Shown: positions 19,202 to 29,887, numbered from the stretch's first letter. The stretch is 64,000 bases of DNA from Pseudomonadota bacterium (GCA_021827205.1 JAKAWV010000001.1:186001-250000); one strand, 5' to 3'. Notes: generated by a model not told the origin, from the sequence alone. Made by a program: numbers and translations.

Positions 19202-20140
19202 ATGAACATCATACTGGTCTCCGACTCGCGCAAGGCGCCCCACAGCATTGACTTGCGCCATCCGCGCCAACGTCTGCTGGCGCTGGGCGCGCTGGCCGGC
19301 AGTGCGTTGGCTCTGATCGCACTGGGCGTGGCGCTGAGCTGGCTGATCTACAGCCCGCGCGATCACGCACTGGCTGAAGTACGCGCGCTGCGCGCACAGT
19401 TGCGCGCACAGCAAGCCGATCTCGATAGCGCGCAGCGCGGCGCGCAGCGCGATCTCAACGCGCTAGCGGTCAAGCTGGGTCAGCTCGAAGCGCAGTCGTT
19501 GCGCCTGGGCGCGCTGGGCGAACACCTGGCGCGGGCCGGAAAGCTTGACAGTGGCGAGTTCAACTTCGACACCGACCCCGCGGTCGGCGGACCGGAAGTA
19601 CCCATGCGGCAAGCCAGCGCGCTGCCGCGGGACATCAACCGCGGCCTCACCGCCTTGCGCCTGCGTTTCGACGCGCAGCAAACCAAGCTCGGCCTACTTG
19701 AGCGCCTGCTGCTGGATCGCAAGGTCGATGCCGCGGCACAGCCCAGCGGCATGCCGGTGGCCAACGGCTTCATCGATTCCTACTACGGTCCGCGCACCGA
19801 TCCATTCACCGGTGGCCATGAATTCCACACCGGACTCGATATTGACGCGCCCGCAGGCACCCCGATCACCAGCGTGGCGCGCGGCATCGTCAGCTTCACC
19901 GGGGTGCGCAACGGTTACGGCAATGTCGTCGAGGTGGACCACGGCAATGGTTATCTGACCCGCTACGCGCATGCCGAAAAACTGCTGGTGCACGTCGGCG
20001 AGCCGGTGCGCGCCGGGCAGGAATTGGCGCTGGTGGGCTCGACCGGGCGCTCCACCGGGCCGCACGTGCATTTCGAGGTCTGGTATCGCGGCAAGGTCAT
20101 CAATCCGCTGGCCTTCGTGCAGGCCCGGCATCGTCTGTAA
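19202..20140 (+). CDS. membrane-anchored M23-family peptidoglycan endopeptidase
   Basis: Predicted zinc endopeptidase acting on peptidoglycan in the periplasm. The 312-residue protein (ATG 19202 rather than TTG 19193) has an N-terminal membrane helix ([25 protein letters not shown]), a coiled-coil stretch rich in Ala/Gln/Leu, and a C-terminal LytM domain with the metal ligands HTGLDIDAP and HVHFEVW plus GYGNVVEVDHGNGYLTRYAH. All expected ligands are present, so it should be active rather than an EnvC-like regulator. It lies between dciA and secA. Confidence 0.93.
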   Translation: MNIILVSDSRKAPHSIDLRHPRQRLLALGALAGSALALIALGVALSWLIYSPRDHALAEVRALRAQLRAQQADLDSAQRGAQRDLNALAVKLGQLEAQSLRLGALGEHLARAGKLDSGEFNFDTDPAVGGPEVPMRQASALPRDINRGLTALRLRFDAQQTKLGLLERLLLDRKVDAAAQPSGMPVANGFIDSYYGPRTDPFTGGHEFHTGLDIDAPAGTPITSVARGIVSFTGVRNGYGNVVEVDHGNGYLTRYAHAEKLLVHVGEPVRAGQELALVGSTGRSTGPHVHFEVWYRGKVINPLAFVQARHRL

Positions 20141-20306
20141 GCGTTCCGGCCGCGCGCTTTGGTGCGCACATGTCAGTGCGTGCTTGGCCGCGGCACGCCC
20201 TCGCCCTTGAATTTGCGCCGCGCGCCGCCATCCGAAGCCGGGTGCCGGCGTAGTATCCTCTGCCTTTTGCGCGGCCCGGCCGCGCCACCGTTGCGAGCGA
20301 TCCCTG

Positions 20307-23063
20307 ATGTTGAATCAAGTCCTGACCGGCGTTTTTGGCAGCCGCAACGAGCGTGTGGTGCGGCAGCTGCAGCGCAAGGTCGCGCGCATCAATGCGCTCG
20401 AACCTGCTTGGGGAAAGCTCACTGACGACGAACTCAAGGACAAGACCGTGGAATTCCGCGCGCGTCTGGCCAAGGGCGAGAGCATCGATGATCTGCTGCC
20501 CGAGGCTTTCGCCACCGTGCGCGAGGCCGCGCGGCGGGTGATCGGCATGCGTCATTACGACGTGCAGTTGATCGGCGGCATGATCCTGCACATGGGCAGG
20601 ATCGCCGAGATGCGCACCGGCGAAGGCAAGACCCTGGTGGCGACGCTGCCGGTGTACCTCAACGCGCTGGAAGGCAAAGGCGTGCACGTGGTCACCGTCA
20701 ACGACTACCTGGCCAAGCGCGACTCCGCCTGGATGGGCAAGATTTACGGCTTCCTCGGCATGAGCGTGGGCGTGGTTTATCCGGGCATGGAGAACGCCGA
20801 CAAGTCCGGCGCCTACGCCGCCGACATCACCTACGGCACCAACAACGAATTCGGCTTCGACTATCTGCGCGACAACATGGCCTTGAGCAAGGACCAACGC
20901 TTCCAGCGCGGCCTGCATTACGCCATCGTCGACGAGGTGGATTCGATCCTGATCGACGAGGCGCGCACGCCGCTGATCATCTCCGGCCCGGCCGAGGACT
21001 CGCCTGAGCAGTACATCAAGGTCAACCGCATCGTGCCCAACCTGATCCGGCAGGAGAAGGAGGAGGACAGCGAAGGCGACTACTGGGTGGACGAAAAACA
21101 AAAGCAGGTGTATCTGTCGGAAGAGGGCATGGAGCACGCCGAGCAGTTGCTGCGCCAGGGCGGCGTGATCGACGCGGACACCAGCCTGTACGACACGCGC
21201 AATCTGGGCGCTGTGCATCACCTCAACGCCGGTCTGCGCGCGCACGCGCTGTACCACCGCGATGTCGATTACATCGTGCGCGATGGCGAGGTGATCATCG
21301 TCGACGAGTTCACCGGGCGCACGCTGCCCGGACGCCGCTGGTCCGAGGGTCTGCATCAGGCGGTCGAGGCCAAGGAATCCGTACCCATCCAGCGCGAGAA
21401 CCAGACCCTCGCCACGATCACCTTTCAGAACCTGTTCCGCATGTACCGCAAGCTCTCGGGCATGACCGGAACGGCCGATACCGAGGCCTACGAGTTCCAG
21501 TCGATCTACGGGCTGGAGGTGGTGGTCATTCCCACGCACCGGCCGATGGTGCGCGATGACCGCCACGACCTGGTGTTCCTCAACCGCGATGCCAAGTACA
21601 ACGCAGTCATTGCCGACATCAAGGACTGTTACGAACGCGGCCAGCCGGTGCTGGTGGGCACCACCTCGATCGAGGTGTCCGAACTGCTCTCGCAGAAGCT
21701 GCGCGCGGAGAAAATCCCGCACGAGGTGCTCAACGCCAAGCAGCACGAGCGCGAGGCGCAGATCGTCGCGCAGGCCGGTCGGCCCAAGGCGGTGACCATC
21801 GCCACCAACATGGCCGGGCGCGGCACCGACATCGTGCTGGGTGGTTCGCTGGATGCCGAGCTGGCCGCGGTGCCGGCCGATGCCGGCGACGCCGAGCGCC
21901 AGCGTGTGAAGGCCGAATGGCAGAAGCGCCACGACGAGGCTATCGCCGCCGGAGGCTTGCACATCATCGGCACCGAGCGTCACGAATCGCGGCGCATCGA
22001 CAATCAGTTGCGCGGCCGCTCCGGCCGCCAGGGCGACCCGGGTTCCTCGCGCTTCTACATCGCGCTCGAGGACAACCTCATGCGCATCTTCGGTGGCGAA
22101 GCGGTGGCGCGCTGGATGCGCGCCTTCGGCATGAAGGAAGACGACGCCATCGAGGAGCGCATGGTCTCGCGCCAGATCGAAAAGGCGCAGCGCAAGGTCG
22201 AGCAGCACAACTTCGATATCCGCAAGAACCTGCTGGAGTTCGACGACACCGCCAACGACCAGCGCAAAGTGATCTACGAGCAGCGCAATGAGTTGCTGGA
22301 TGCCAGCGAGGTCGCCGAATCGATCCATGACATCCGCGCCGACGTGTTCGCCGAACTGGTCAACCGTCACGTTCCGCCGGACAGCGTCGACGAGCAGTGG
22401 GACATCGCCGGACTCGATCGCGCACTGGCCACCGACTACGCCATCGAGCTGGATCTGCCCAACTGGATCGAGACGCAGAGCGACGTCAACCACGAGCGCA
22501 TCCTGCGCTACGTACTGGAGGTCGCCGAGCGCCAGTTCGCGGAGAAGGAAGCCGCGCTCGGTGCCGAGAACATGCGCCAGTTGGAAAAGCAGGTCATGCT
22601 CACCGTGCTCGACAACGCCTGGAAGGAGCATTTGTCCAGCATGGATTACCTGCGTCAGGGCATTTACCTGCGTGGTTACGCGCAGAAGCAGCCCAAGCAG
22701 GAATTCAAGCGCGAATCGCTGCTGTTGTTTTCGAGCATGCTCGATGGTGTCAAGGCCGAGGTCACGCAGATCCTTGCGCGCATCCGCCTGCAGAGCGAAG
22801 CCGAAATCGCGGCCATGGAAGCCGAGCGCCAGGATCAAGCGCAGCGTGCCGCGCTGGAATTCCGGCACGCCGAGGTCAGCGGTTACGCCGCGCCGCAGAT
22901 CGATGGCGATGCGGTCGAGGCGCGCTTCGGCGAGCAGGCTGCGACGGTGGCGCTGGCCGCGCCGGCCACCGTGGTGCGCGATGGCCCCAAGGTCGGCCGC
23001 AACGAACCCTGCCCGTGCGGCTCCGGCAAGAAGTACAAGCACTGCCACGGCCGTCTGGGCTGA
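20307..23063 (+). CDS. secA: preprotein translocase ATPase SecA
   Basis: Motor of Sec-dependent export at the inner membrane. The 918-residue protein has the Walker A segment [33 protein letters not shown], the preprotein cross-linking domain, [14 protein letters not shown] in the second nucleotide domain, and the C-terminal zinc motif [14 protein letters not shown] for SecB binding. Length matches proteobacterial SecA (about 900). No secM-like leader gene is evident in the 166 bp upstream. Confidence 0.99.
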   Translation: MLNQVLTGVFGSRNERVVRQLQRKVARINALEPAWGKLTDDELKDKTVEFRARLAKGESIDDLLPEAFATVREAARRVIGMRHYDVQLIGGMILHMGRIAEMRTGEGKTLVATLPVYLNALEGKGVHVVTVNDYLAKRDSAWMGKIYGFLGMSVGVVYPGMENADKSGAYAADITYGTNNEFGFDYLRDNMALSKDQRFQRGLHYAIVDEVDSILIDEARTPLIISGPAEDSPEQYIKVNRIVPNLIRQEKEEDSEGDYWVDEKQKQVYLSEEGMEHAEQLLRQGGVIDADTSLYDTRNLGAVHHLNAGLRAHALYHRDVDYIVRDGEVIIVDEFTGRTLPGRRWSEGLHQAVEAKESVPIQRENQTLATITFQNLFRMYRKLSGMTGTADTEAYEFQSIYGLEVVVIPTHRPMVRDDRHDLVFLNRDAKYNAVIADIKDCYERGQPVLVGTTSIEVSELLSQKLRAEKIPHEVLNAKQHEREAQIVAQAGRPKAVTIATNMAGRGTDIVLGGSLDAELAAVPADAGDAERQRVKAEWQKRHDEAIAAGGLHIIGTERHESRRIDNQLRGRSGRQGDPGSSRFYIALEDNLMRIFGGEAVARWMRAFGMKEDDAIEERMVSRQIEKAQRKVEQHNFDIRKNLLEFDDTANDQRKVIYEQRNELLDASEVAESIHDIRADVFAELVNRHVPPDSVDEQWDIAGLDRALATDYAIELDLPNWIETQSDVNHERILRYVLEVAERQFAEKEAALGAENMRQLEKQVMLTVLDNAWKEHLSSMDYLRQGIYLRGYAQKQPKQEFKRESLLLFSSMLDGVKAEVTQILARIRLQSEAEIAAMEAERQDQAQRAALEFRHAEVSGYAAPQIDGDAVEARFGEQAATVALAAPATVVRDGPKVGRNEPCPCGSGKKYKHCHGRLG

Positions 23064-23079
23064 GCAACAGCCGGGGCGA

Positions 23080-23105
23080 GCCTGGGCTCCATGCTGAGCC
23101 GAGGC
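23080..23105. terminator. bidirectional terminator between secA and apaH
   Basis: GCCTGGGCTC and GAGCCGAGGC form a 10-bp stem with one mismatch around a 6-nt loop, followed on the plus strand by TTATTCTTC. It lies in the 42 bp between the convergent ends of secA and apaH, so one hairpin could stop both transcripts. Confidence 0.55.
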
Positions 23106-23957
23106 TTATTCTTCGCCGCGCGGATCGCGCTTGCGCGTGGCCTCGGCGGCGACGCTGACGAACTCCGGCTCGACGCTATCCAGACGCATCGCAGTCAGGC
23201 GCCCTCCCCATACGCAGCCCGTGTCCAGCCCGAATACGCCCAGTCCGGCGAAGCGACCCAGCGCGGACCAATGCCCGAACACGATGCGCGTTTCCCGGCG
23301 CAGCATGCCCGGCACTTCGAACCATGGATACAGTCCGGCCGGCTGGCTGCCGGGGCTGCCTTTGGCGTCAAAGTCCAGACGTCCGCGCGCATCGCAATAG
23401 CGCATCCGCGTGAGCACGTTGATGCCGGCACGCAGCCGCTCGGTACCCTTCAGGCCCGGATGCCACAGCGCCGGACGATTGCCGAACAGGTGCTGCAGCA
23501 GGCGCGCATGCTGCGGGCCACGCAGTTCGCGCTCGATTTCAGTGGCCACGCGCTGCGCCTGCTTCAGGTTCCAGCGTTGCGCGAATCCGGCGTGCACCAG
23601 CGTGTAGTTGAGCGCGGCGTCGTGGTACAGCAGACGGCGTGTGCGCAGCCATTCCAGCAGCGGTTCGCGATCGTGGGCGAACAATACGCCGCGCAGTTCC
23701 GGGTTGACGCGCGCCTGGGCGGCTTCATCGCGTTGCGCCACTGCCAGCAGGCTGAGGTCGTGATTGCCCAGCGTGACCACGGTGCGATCACCCAGATCGC
23801 GCACCAGGCGCAGCACTTCCAGCGATTGTCCGCCGCGGTTGACCAGATCGCCGCAAAACCACAGTCGGTCGCGCGCCGGATCGAAGCGCAGGCGCTCGAT
23901 CAGGCGCTGCAATTCGGGATAGCAGCCTTGTATGTCGCCTATGGCCCAGATCGCCAT
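23106..23957 (-). CDS. apaH: symmetrical bis(5'-nucleosyl)-tetraphosphatase ApaH
   Basis: Hydrolyses Ap4A to two ADP, and removes Np4 caps from RNA in E. coli. The 283-residue protein has the phosphoesterase motifs in order: AIGDIQGCYPEL, FCGDLVNRGGQS, VTLGNHDLSLLAV, and VHAGFAQRWNL, plus IVFGHWSALG. It is the last gene of the minus-strand run lptD-surA-pdxA-rsmA-apaG-apaH, 67 bp after apaG, the usual gammaproteobacterial order. Confidence 0.97.
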   Translation of the reverse strand: MAIWAIGDIQGCYPELQRLIERLRFDPARDRLWFCGDLVNRGGQSLEVLRLVRDLGDRTVVTLGNHDLSLLAVAQRDEAAQARVNPELRGVLFAHDREPLLEWLRTRRLLYHDAALNYTLVHAGFAQRWNLKQAQRVATEIERELRGPQHARLLQHLFGNRPALWHPGLKGTERLRAGINVLTRMRYCDARGRLDFDAKGSPGSQPAGLYPWFEVPGMLRRETRIVFGHWSALGRFAGLGVFGLDTGCVWGGRLTAMRLDSVEPEFVSVAAEATRKRDPRGEE

Positions 23958-24024
23958 CAGCGCAGCCCTCGGAGCACGTGCGACGAACGGGAATGCGCAC
24001 GCTGTTCTTTGGCGCGATGCACGT

Positions 24025-24408
24025 TCAATGCAGAATGCGCGGGGTGCTGAGCACGAACGCGGGGATGTCGGCGGCGAAGCGCGTGCCGTCCACGGCTTGC
24101 ATCAGATAGCTGCCTTGCATCGTACCCAGACTGGTCTTGAGTACCGCGCCCGATGTGTACTCGTATTGCTCGCCCGGTTGCAGCAGCGGCTGTACGCCGA
24201 CCACGCCATCGCCGCGCACCTCCTCAGTGCGGCCCTCGGCATCGGTGATCAGCCAGTGGCGGCTGAGCAGGCGCGCGGCGACGCCTCCGGCATTGTGCAG
24301 GCGCACGGTATAGGCGAAAGCGTAGCGCTGCGCATCGGGTTCGGATTGCTCGGGCAGATAGCGGCTTCGCACCTGCACGGCGACGCGGTAGGCATTCAGA
24401 TCGGACAT
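24025..24408 (-). CDS. apaG: ApaG domain protein
   Basis: Small fibronectin-III-like protein of uncertain biochemical role, widely co-encoded with ApaH and RsmA. The track's first Met gives 144 residues; I choose the Met at 24408 (MSDLNAYRVAVQVRSRYL), giving 127 residues, the normal family size (about 125). The family core RLLSRHWLITDAEGRTEEVRGDGVVG and the YTSGAVLKTSLGTMQGSYLM segment are clear. It lies 47 bp after rsmA. Confidence 0.95.
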   Translation of the reverse strand: MSDLNAYRVAVQVRSRYLPEQSEPDAQRYAFAYTVRLHNAGGVAARLLSRHWLITDAEGRTEEVRGDGVVGVQPLLQPGEQYEYTSGAVLKTSLGTMQGSYLMQAVDGTRFAADIPAFVLSTPRILH

Positions 24409-24455
24409 GCGCGGATTGTGGGCCAGTGCCGCGGGCAGCGGCAAGCGTCGCGCAC

Positions 24456-25259
24456 TCAAAGTACGGATGCCGCACGCACGGCGACGGATTGCTGCGCGAG
24501 GCGCACGAAGTCGGCCGGCGCGAGACGCTCGGCGCGCAGTTGCGGATCGATGCCACAGACGCGGATGGCATCCGCATCAAGCACGCCGCACAGCGCGTTG
24601 CCCAGGGTCTTGCGACGCTGACCGAAGGCCGCGCGCACGACTTGCTCGAGCGCCGCAGGCGCAACCTGCGGCAGTGCCTCGCGCGCCAGCGGGGTCAGCC
24701 GCACCACCGCGGATTCGACCCGGGGTGGCGGCCGGAACGCGCCCGCCGACACCTGCAGCAGCGGCTCGACCGTGCATGCCAGTTGCAGCATCACGCTCAG
24801 GCGCCCGTAATCCTTGCCGCCCGGCGCCGCGGCCATGCGCTCGACCACTTCCTGCTGCAGCATGAAATGCATGTCGCGAATGTGCGCGGCGTAGGCCAGG
24901 CAGTGGAACAGGATCGGACTGGAAATGTAGTAGGGCAGGTTGCCGACGATGCGCAGCGGCCGCGCGGGTGCCAGCATGCCCAGATCGACCTTGAGCACGT
25001 CGGCATGCAGCAACTGCAGCGTGCCGACCTCGGCGGCACGCGCGCGCAGCGGTTCGAGCAGATCGAGGTCCAGCTCGATCGCGGTCAGTGCGCCGGCGGC
25101 GCGCAGCAGCGGCAGGGTCAGCACGCCCTCGCCAGGGCCGATCTCGAGCAGTGCATCGCCGGGTTGCGGCGCCACGGCCGCGACGATGCGTTCGATGATG
25201 TCGCGATCGTGCAGAAAGTGCTGGCCGATATGCTTTTTCGGCCGCGCCGCGCCGCTCAT
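24456..25259 (-). CDS. rsmA: 16S rRNA adenine(1518)/(1519) dimethyltransferase RsmA (KsgA)
   Basis: Dimethylates two adjacent adenines in helix 45 of 16S rRNA. The 267-residue protein has KKHIGQHFLHD, SAM motif I LEIGPGEGVLTLPLL, motif II TAIELDLDLLEPL, and the catalytic NLPYYISSPIL (NLPY). It overlaps the pdxA stop by ATGA, so the pair is translationally coupled. Confidence 0.97.
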   Translation of the reverse strand: MSGAARPKKHIGQHFLHDRDIIERIVAAVAPQPGDALLEIGPGEGVLTLPLLRAAGALTAIELDLDLLEPLRARAAEVGTLQLLHADVLKVDLGMLAPARPLRIVGNLPYYISSPILFHCLAYAAHIRDMHFMLQQEVVERMAAAPGGKDYGRLSVMLQLACTVEPLLQVSAGAFRPPPRVESAVVRLTPLAREALPQVAPAALEQVVRAAFGQRRKTLGNALCGVLDADAIRVCGIDPQLRAERLAPADFVRLAQQSVAVRAASVL

Positions 25260-26251
25260 GCGGCTTGCGCACGGCGTGCGGACAGTTGCAGCGCCATGCG
25301 CGCGGCGCTGAGCAGGCTGTTGACCTCGGCGCGATTGTGGCCGGCGATGTCCAGCGCGGTGCCGTGGTCGACCGAGGTGCGTACGTAGGGCAAGCCCAGG
25401 GTGATATTGACGCCGGTGTCGAATGCTTCGGCCTTGAGCACTGGCAGCGCTTGATCGTGGTACATGGCCAGTACCGCATCGTAGCGCGCGCGCGCGGCCG
25501 GCGTGAAGGCGGTATCGGCTGGCAGCGGCCCGAGCAGGTGCATGCCGGCGCCGCGCAGTGTATCGAGGGTTGGAATGATGATATCGATTTCTTCGCGGCC
25601 GAGATGTCCGTTTTCACCGGCGTGCGGATTCAGCCCGAGCACGGCGATGCGCGGCGCGGGCATGCCGAAATCGCGCTGCAGACCGCGCCACAGCACGCCC
25701 AGCACGCGGCGCAGCCGCTCCGGCGTGATCGCTGCCGGCACTGCGGCCAACGGCAAATGCGTGGTCGCCAACGCAATGCGCAGGTGCGGGCCGGCCAGCA
25801 GCATCAGCACGTCGGCGGCGGCGCGCGCGGCGAAGAATTCGGTGTGGCCGGTGAATGGAATACCGGCATCGTTGATGATGCCCTTGTGTACCGGCCCGGT
25901 GACCAGCGCGGCGTAATGGCCAGCGCGGCAGGCGTCGCTGGCGCGCGCCAGGGTTTCCAGCACGTAGGCGGCGTTGCGCACATCCAGATGCCCCGGAGTT
26001 TCCTGCTGCGCCAACGCCACCGGCAGCACGCGCAGCCGGCCGCGCGCGCGCGCGCCGAGGGCCTGATCGTCGGCGTCGCTCAAATGCAGCGGCAGGCCCA
26101 GCCTGGTGGCCGCGCGGCGCAGCAGATCGGGATCGGCGCAGGCGACCAGGTCGGCCGCCATGTCGGTGTGGGCAAGACGTACTGCCAATTCCGGGCCGAT
26201 GCCGGCCGGCTCGCCCGGCGTCAGTAGCAGACGCGGCAGCGCCGCGTGCAT
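25256..26251 (-). CDS. pdxA: 4-hydroxythreonine-4-phosphate dehydrogenase PdxA
   Basis: NAD-dependent step of the DXP-dependent vitamin B6 pathway. The 331-residue protein has LTPGEPAGIGPELAVRL at the N-terminus, VTGPVHKGIINDAGIPFTGHTEF, GLNPHAGENGHLG with metal-binding His, and MYHDQALPVLKAEAFDTGVNITLGLP with DHGTALDIAG near the end. Length is typical. It starts 3 bp after surA. Confidence 0.97.
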   Translation of the reverse strand: MHAALPRLLLTPGEPAGIGPELAVRLAHTDMAADLVACADPDLLRRAATRLGLPLHLSDADDQALGARARGRLRVLPVALAQQETPGHLDVRNAAYVLETLARASDACRAGHYAALVTGPVHKGIINDAGIPFTGHTEFFAARAAADVLMLLAGPHLRIALATTHLPLAAVPAAITPERLRRVLGVLWRGLQRDFGMPAPRIAVLGLNPHAGENGHLGREEIDIIIPTLDTLRGAGMHLLGPLPADTAFTPAARARYDAVLAMYHDQALPVLKAEAFDTGVNITLGLPYVRTSVDHGTALDIAGHNRAEVNSLLSAARMALQLSARRAQAA

Positions 26252-26254
26252 GCA

Positions 26255-27583
26255 TCAGCCCTGCGGCGCAGCGGCGGTGGTGCCCGCCGCCTCGGGCAGC
26301 ATGATGCGCACGTAGGCGCTGGAACGCAGATCGCGCAGGAAGCTGTTGTAGGCGTCCTCGGCCTTGCGGCTGCCGATGGCCATGCGCGCCTGTTCGCGCT
26401 GTACCTGCGCGGTGCGATCCGCCTGGCGCGTGCCGAGGCGCTGCACCAGCAGCCAGCCCTCGGGCACCTGCAGCGGTTGGCTGATCTCGCCATCCTTCAG
26501 CGTGGGCAGTACCTTGCCGACCACTGTTCCCCAGTGATCGACGGTGAACCAGCCCATGTCGCCGCCGTCATTGGCGGTGGTGTCGTCCTGCGAATCCTTG
26601 CGCGCCAGCGTGGCGAAGTCGGCCTTGTGATCAACGATATCCTTGCGCAAGGCGAGAACCCTGGCATCGGCCTGTGCGCTGCTGACCAGATCGGAGGTGC
26701 GGATCAACAAATCGCGCGCATGGAACTCGGTGACGATCACCGGCGGCGCCGCACGCCGGCCTTCCAACTTGAGGATGTAGAAACCCTCGGGCGCGCGCAG
26801 CGGCGGGGTGACCTGTCCGGGTTGCATCTTGATAGCCAGATCGGCCAGCGCGGGCGCCAGCTCATCCACGCGGCGCCAGCCGACCACGCCGCCATCCAGC
26901 GCGTTTGGCGCTTGCGAATAGCGAATGGCGGCAGCCTTGAAATCCATGCCACCGGCGATCTGCTTCTCGACCTCGTCCGCCTTGGCCTTGGCGGCGCTGA
27001 CCTGATCCGGCGAGGCGCCCTCGGGCACCGCGATGAGAATCTGCGCGATGTTGACCTCGCCGGCCTTGAACAGCGGGCTGTTGATCAGGTTGTTGACCTC
27101 GGCGTCGCTGACCTGCACGGCGCCGTGGATCACGTTGTCGCGCAGCTTCTGCACCATGATCTGCTCGGCGATCTGCTTGCGAAACGCGGCATAGTCGATG
27201 CCCTGTTGCGCCAGCGACTGGCGCAACTGCGTCAGGTCAAGATGATTCTGCTGAGCGATGCTCTGCACCGCGGCGTCGATTTCCTGATCCGTGGCACGCA
27301 CGCCGTTTTCCTCGGCGCGCTGCACCTGCAGTTTCATCAGGATCAAACGCTCCAGCACCTGGCGCTCCAGCACCGGCTTGGGCGGCAGCGCTTGCGGGTT
27401 CTGCGCGAACTGCCGCTGCACTTGCGCCAGCGCGGCATCGAGTTCGCTTTGCAGCACCACACCGTCATTGACCACGGCGACGATGTGGTCCAGCGGCTGC
27501 ATGGGCTGCAGCAGTTGCGCCTGGGCGATGAGCGGCACGGAAAGTGCCAGCGCCAGCACGAGGAGGGCGGAATTTCGCTTCAT
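26255..27583 (-). CDS. surA: periplasmic chaperone and peptidyl-prolyl isomerase SurA
   Basis: Escorts outer-membrane proteins such as LptD through the periplasm. The 442-residue protein has a Sec signal peptide (LLVLALALSVPLIAQA), the SurA N-terminal domain starting at LDHIVAVVNDGVVLQSELD, and two parvulin (PpiC) domains, around 170-270 and 280-380, the second with GDMGWFTVDHWGTVV. It lies 33 bp downstream of lptD and immediately before pdxA. Confidence 0.97.
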   Translation of the reverse strand: MKRNSALLVLALALSVPLIAQAQLLQPMQPLDHIVAVVNDGVVLQSELDAALAQVQRQFAQNPQALPPKPVLERQVLERLILMKLQVQRAEENGVRATDQEIDAAVQSIAQQNHLDLTQLRQSLAQQGIDYAAFRKQIAEQIMVQKLRDNVIHGAVQVSDAEVNNLINSPLFKAGEVNIAQILIAVPEGASPDQVSAAKAKADEVEKQIAGGMDFKAAAIRYSQAPNALDGGVVGWRRVDELAPALADLAIKMQPGQVTPPLRAPEGFYILKLEGRRAAPPVIVTEFHARDLLIRTSDLVSSAQADARVLALRKDIVDHKADFATLARKDSQDDTTANDGGDMGWFTVDHWGTVVGKVLPTLKDGEISQPLQVPEGWLLVQRLGTRQADRTAQVQREQARMAIGSRKAEDAYNSFLRDLRSSAYVRIMLPEAAGTTAAAPQG

Positions 27584-27616
27584 GGAGAACAGGCTCGCAG
27601 CCGCAGTACGGCGGAA

Positions 27617-29887
27617 TTATTGATAGCCAAGAATAGCATGCGAGAGAAAGTTGCCCGTGCGGGAGCCGAGCCCGCCGATGCCATTGAATACCACCTCGAG
27701 CATGATTGCATTGGTCTCGTTGCCCTGGTAGTTGGTCACGTAGCGGCGCAGCACGCCACGCACGGACACGCAGCAGCTATCCCATTCCACGCCGCCAAAA
27801 GCTTCCAGTGTCTTGTGGTTCGCCACCGAATAGTCCCAGCGCCCAACCAGACTCCAGCTCGGGCTGACCGGCCACAGCGCCGACACGTCGTACTGATCGA
27901 ACAGTCCGCGCCGGTAGCGATACGCCAGATTCAGCACGCCATCGCCATTCAGCCGACGTTGAATTCCGACGCTCGACACGGTGGTGCGATGCAGGTTGGG
28001 GTCGTACTGCTGGGTGAGGTCGAGGCTCCAGTTGCGGCTCAAGCCCACGCTGACCATGCCGACGTAGGCCGAGCCGGCTTGATTGAGCACCGGATAACCG
28101 GGCAGTTGCACGCGCTGCGGGGTGAAGTAGCGGATCTGGCCGATGCCCGCGGAAAAGCGTTGGATGCCCGAGCTGTCGATCAGGCGCGTGCTCAACGCCA
28201 AGGTCAGATTGTTGGCGTTCACCTGACGGTCGGCGCCGGTGTATTGATTGCTGCTGAACAGGCTCCACCAGTCGAAAGTCAGCGGCTGCGTATCGAAGAT
28301 CGGCAGGTTGTTCTGGTTGCGGTAGGGCACGTACAGGTAATACGCGCGTGGCTCCAGGGTTTGCGTGTAGCTGTGGCCGAACAGATTGACGCTGCGGTCG
28401 AAGATCAGGCCACTGTCGAGTTGCGCGATGGGCAGTGCGCGCGAGGGATCGCCGTTGTTGCCCTGCAGCCAGTACCGTGTGTAGCGAAAACCCAACCTGG
28501 GACGCAAAAACCACGCCGCGCCCTGCAAGGGCGCTTCCAGGTACGGGTACAGATCGAGACGATCGCCCTCTGGCGCACCGGGCTTGCGGAAGGCCACCGC
28601 CGTGCTGCGCAGGCCGAAGATCAGCGGCCCGCTGAGCGGAATATCCAGATCCAGCACGCCGCGCGGCAGGCGGTTGTAGGGCTGCACGTCTTGCGGCAGC
28701 GTCGGATCGGTGAGCTGGTAGGTGTCCACGCCCAGCGCCGCGTTCCACCAGCTGCCACCGCCGTTGATGTAGGCGCTGGAGCCGAGCAGGCTGGTCGCGG
28801 CGAGGGTCAGGCTGTTGCCGAAATCCTCGAAGTAAGTGTTGTCGCTGACGCGGTTGATGTTGGCATTGAAGCTCCAGTCCGGAGTCAGCGCGGTGCTGTC
28901 CTGGTACTGCAGCATCCAGCGCTTGCCGCCGTAGAGGTTGTCGTGGGGCATGTAGTTGAAGTTCAACTCACCCTTGCTGGCATCGAGCAGATAACGGAAC
29001 TGGCCGCCCAGCATCGGGCCGCGCAGGCTGTAAAACGCCGGCTCCAGGGTGGCATCGTAGTTAGGCGCGAGATTGAGGTAATAGGGGACGCGCAGATACA
29101 TTCCGCTGTTGCCGGAGCCGCCGAAACTGGGCGCCAGGAATCCGCTCAGGCGCTGGCCGTTGACTGGAAAGCGCATCCACGGCAACCACAGGAATGGCAC
29201 GCCCATGAAGCGCATGCTGACATCGTGCGCGATGCCGATGCCGGTGGCGCGGTTGATGTCGAACTGGCGGCCCTGGAAATCCCACAGCCGGCTTTGCGGA
29301 TCGCAAGTGCTGTAGGTAGCGTCCTGATAGCGGCTGTGCACGCTGTTGAGAATCTGCGCGCTGCGCGCGCGCCCGTTGCCGCGCGCTTGCAGCAACTGGT
29401 AGCGCACCTGCCGGGCATCGGCGCGTTCGGGCGTGGTGGTGCCGCTGATGCTCTGCGCTGAAAGCAACAGGCTTTGATCCTGATAGGTGACGCCGCCATA
29501 TGCGCTGTACGCCGTGGTGCTGCGCGTGTAATCGACATTGGGTGCCTGCAGCAGATGATCGCCGCGCGCCAGATGCACGTGGCCGCTGAGCTGGTATTGC
29601 TCGCCATCGCTGCTGCGGGCGTTGGCGGCGTGGATTTGCACCGGCAGTTTGGCGCGCGCGTTGCGGTTGGTCACAGGCAGGCCGGGCACATAGAAATCCA
29701 GCAGATCGTTTCTGCGGCACTGGCTGTAGTTGTAGCGTGGGCGCGCGCAATCGCGGGCGCCGAGCGGACACAGCGCATCCGCACCCTGCGCCGGGGTCGC
29801 GGCACTGGCGTCGAACAAGATAAGAGAGAGGGCAAGAACAACCAGTCGCCGATGCGGCAATGAACGCAAGCAAGGCACGCGCGGCAT
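27617..29887 (-). CDS. lptD: LPS-assembly protein LptD
   Basis: Outer-membrane beta-barrel that inserts lipopolysaccharide with LptE. The 756-residue protein has an N-terminal signal sequence (LVVLALSLILFDASA), an OstA-like beta-jellyroll domain (about residues 80-200), and a C-terminal LptD barrel domain with SGFLAPSFGGSGNSGMYLRVPYYLN. Cys residues near the N-terminus (CPLGARDC, CRRND) and CC near the C-terminus could form the inter-domain disulfides that mature LptD needs. It is first in the minus-strand operon and divergent from msrB across about 60 bp. Confidence 0.96.
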   Translation of the reverse strand: MPRVPCLRSLPHRRLVVLALSLILFDASAATPAQGADALCPLGARDCARPRYNYSQCRRNDLLDFYVPGLPVTNRNARAKLPVQIHAANARSSDGEQYQLSGHVHLARGDHLLQAPNVDYTRSTTAYSAYGGVTYQDQSLLLSAQSISGTTTPERADARQVRYQLLQARGNGRARSAQILNSVHSRYQDATYSTCDPQSRLWDFQGRQFDINRATGIGIAHDVSMRFMGVPFLWLPWMRFPVNGQRLSGFLAPSFGGSGNSGMYLRVPYYLNLAPNYDATLEPAFYSLRGPMLGGQFRYLLDASKGELNFNYMPHDNLYGGKRWMLQYQDSTALTPDWSFNANINRVSDNTYFEDFGNSLTLAATSLLGSSAYINGGGSWWNAALGVDTYQLTDPTLPQDVQPYNRLPRGVLDLDIPLSGPLIFGLRSTAVAFRKPGAPEGDRLDLYPYLEAPLQGAAWFLRPRLGFRYTRYWLQGNNGDPSRALPIAQLDSGLIFDRSVNLFGHSYTQTLEPRAYYLYVPYRNQNNLPIFDTQPLTFDWWSLFSSNQYTGADRQVNANNLTLALSTRLIDSSGIQRFSAGIGQIRYFTPQRVQLPGYPVLNQAGSAYVGMVSVGLSRNWSLDLTQQYDPNLHRTTVSSVGIQRRLNGDGVLNLAYRYRRGLFDQYDVSALWPVSPSWSLVGRWDYSVANHKTLEAFGGVEWDSCCVSVRGVLRRYVTNYQGNETNAIMLEVVFNGIGGLGSRTGNFLSHAILGYQ

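Noticed and set aside
20100-23048. 982-residue minus-strand ORF opposite secA
   Set aside because: Antisense shadow of secA; long stop-free frames are expected opposite high-GC genes and the sequence has no protein-like domains.
26246-29461. 1071-residue plus-strand ORF opposite surA and lptD
   Set aside because: Antisense shadow of two certain genes, with no recognisable motif.
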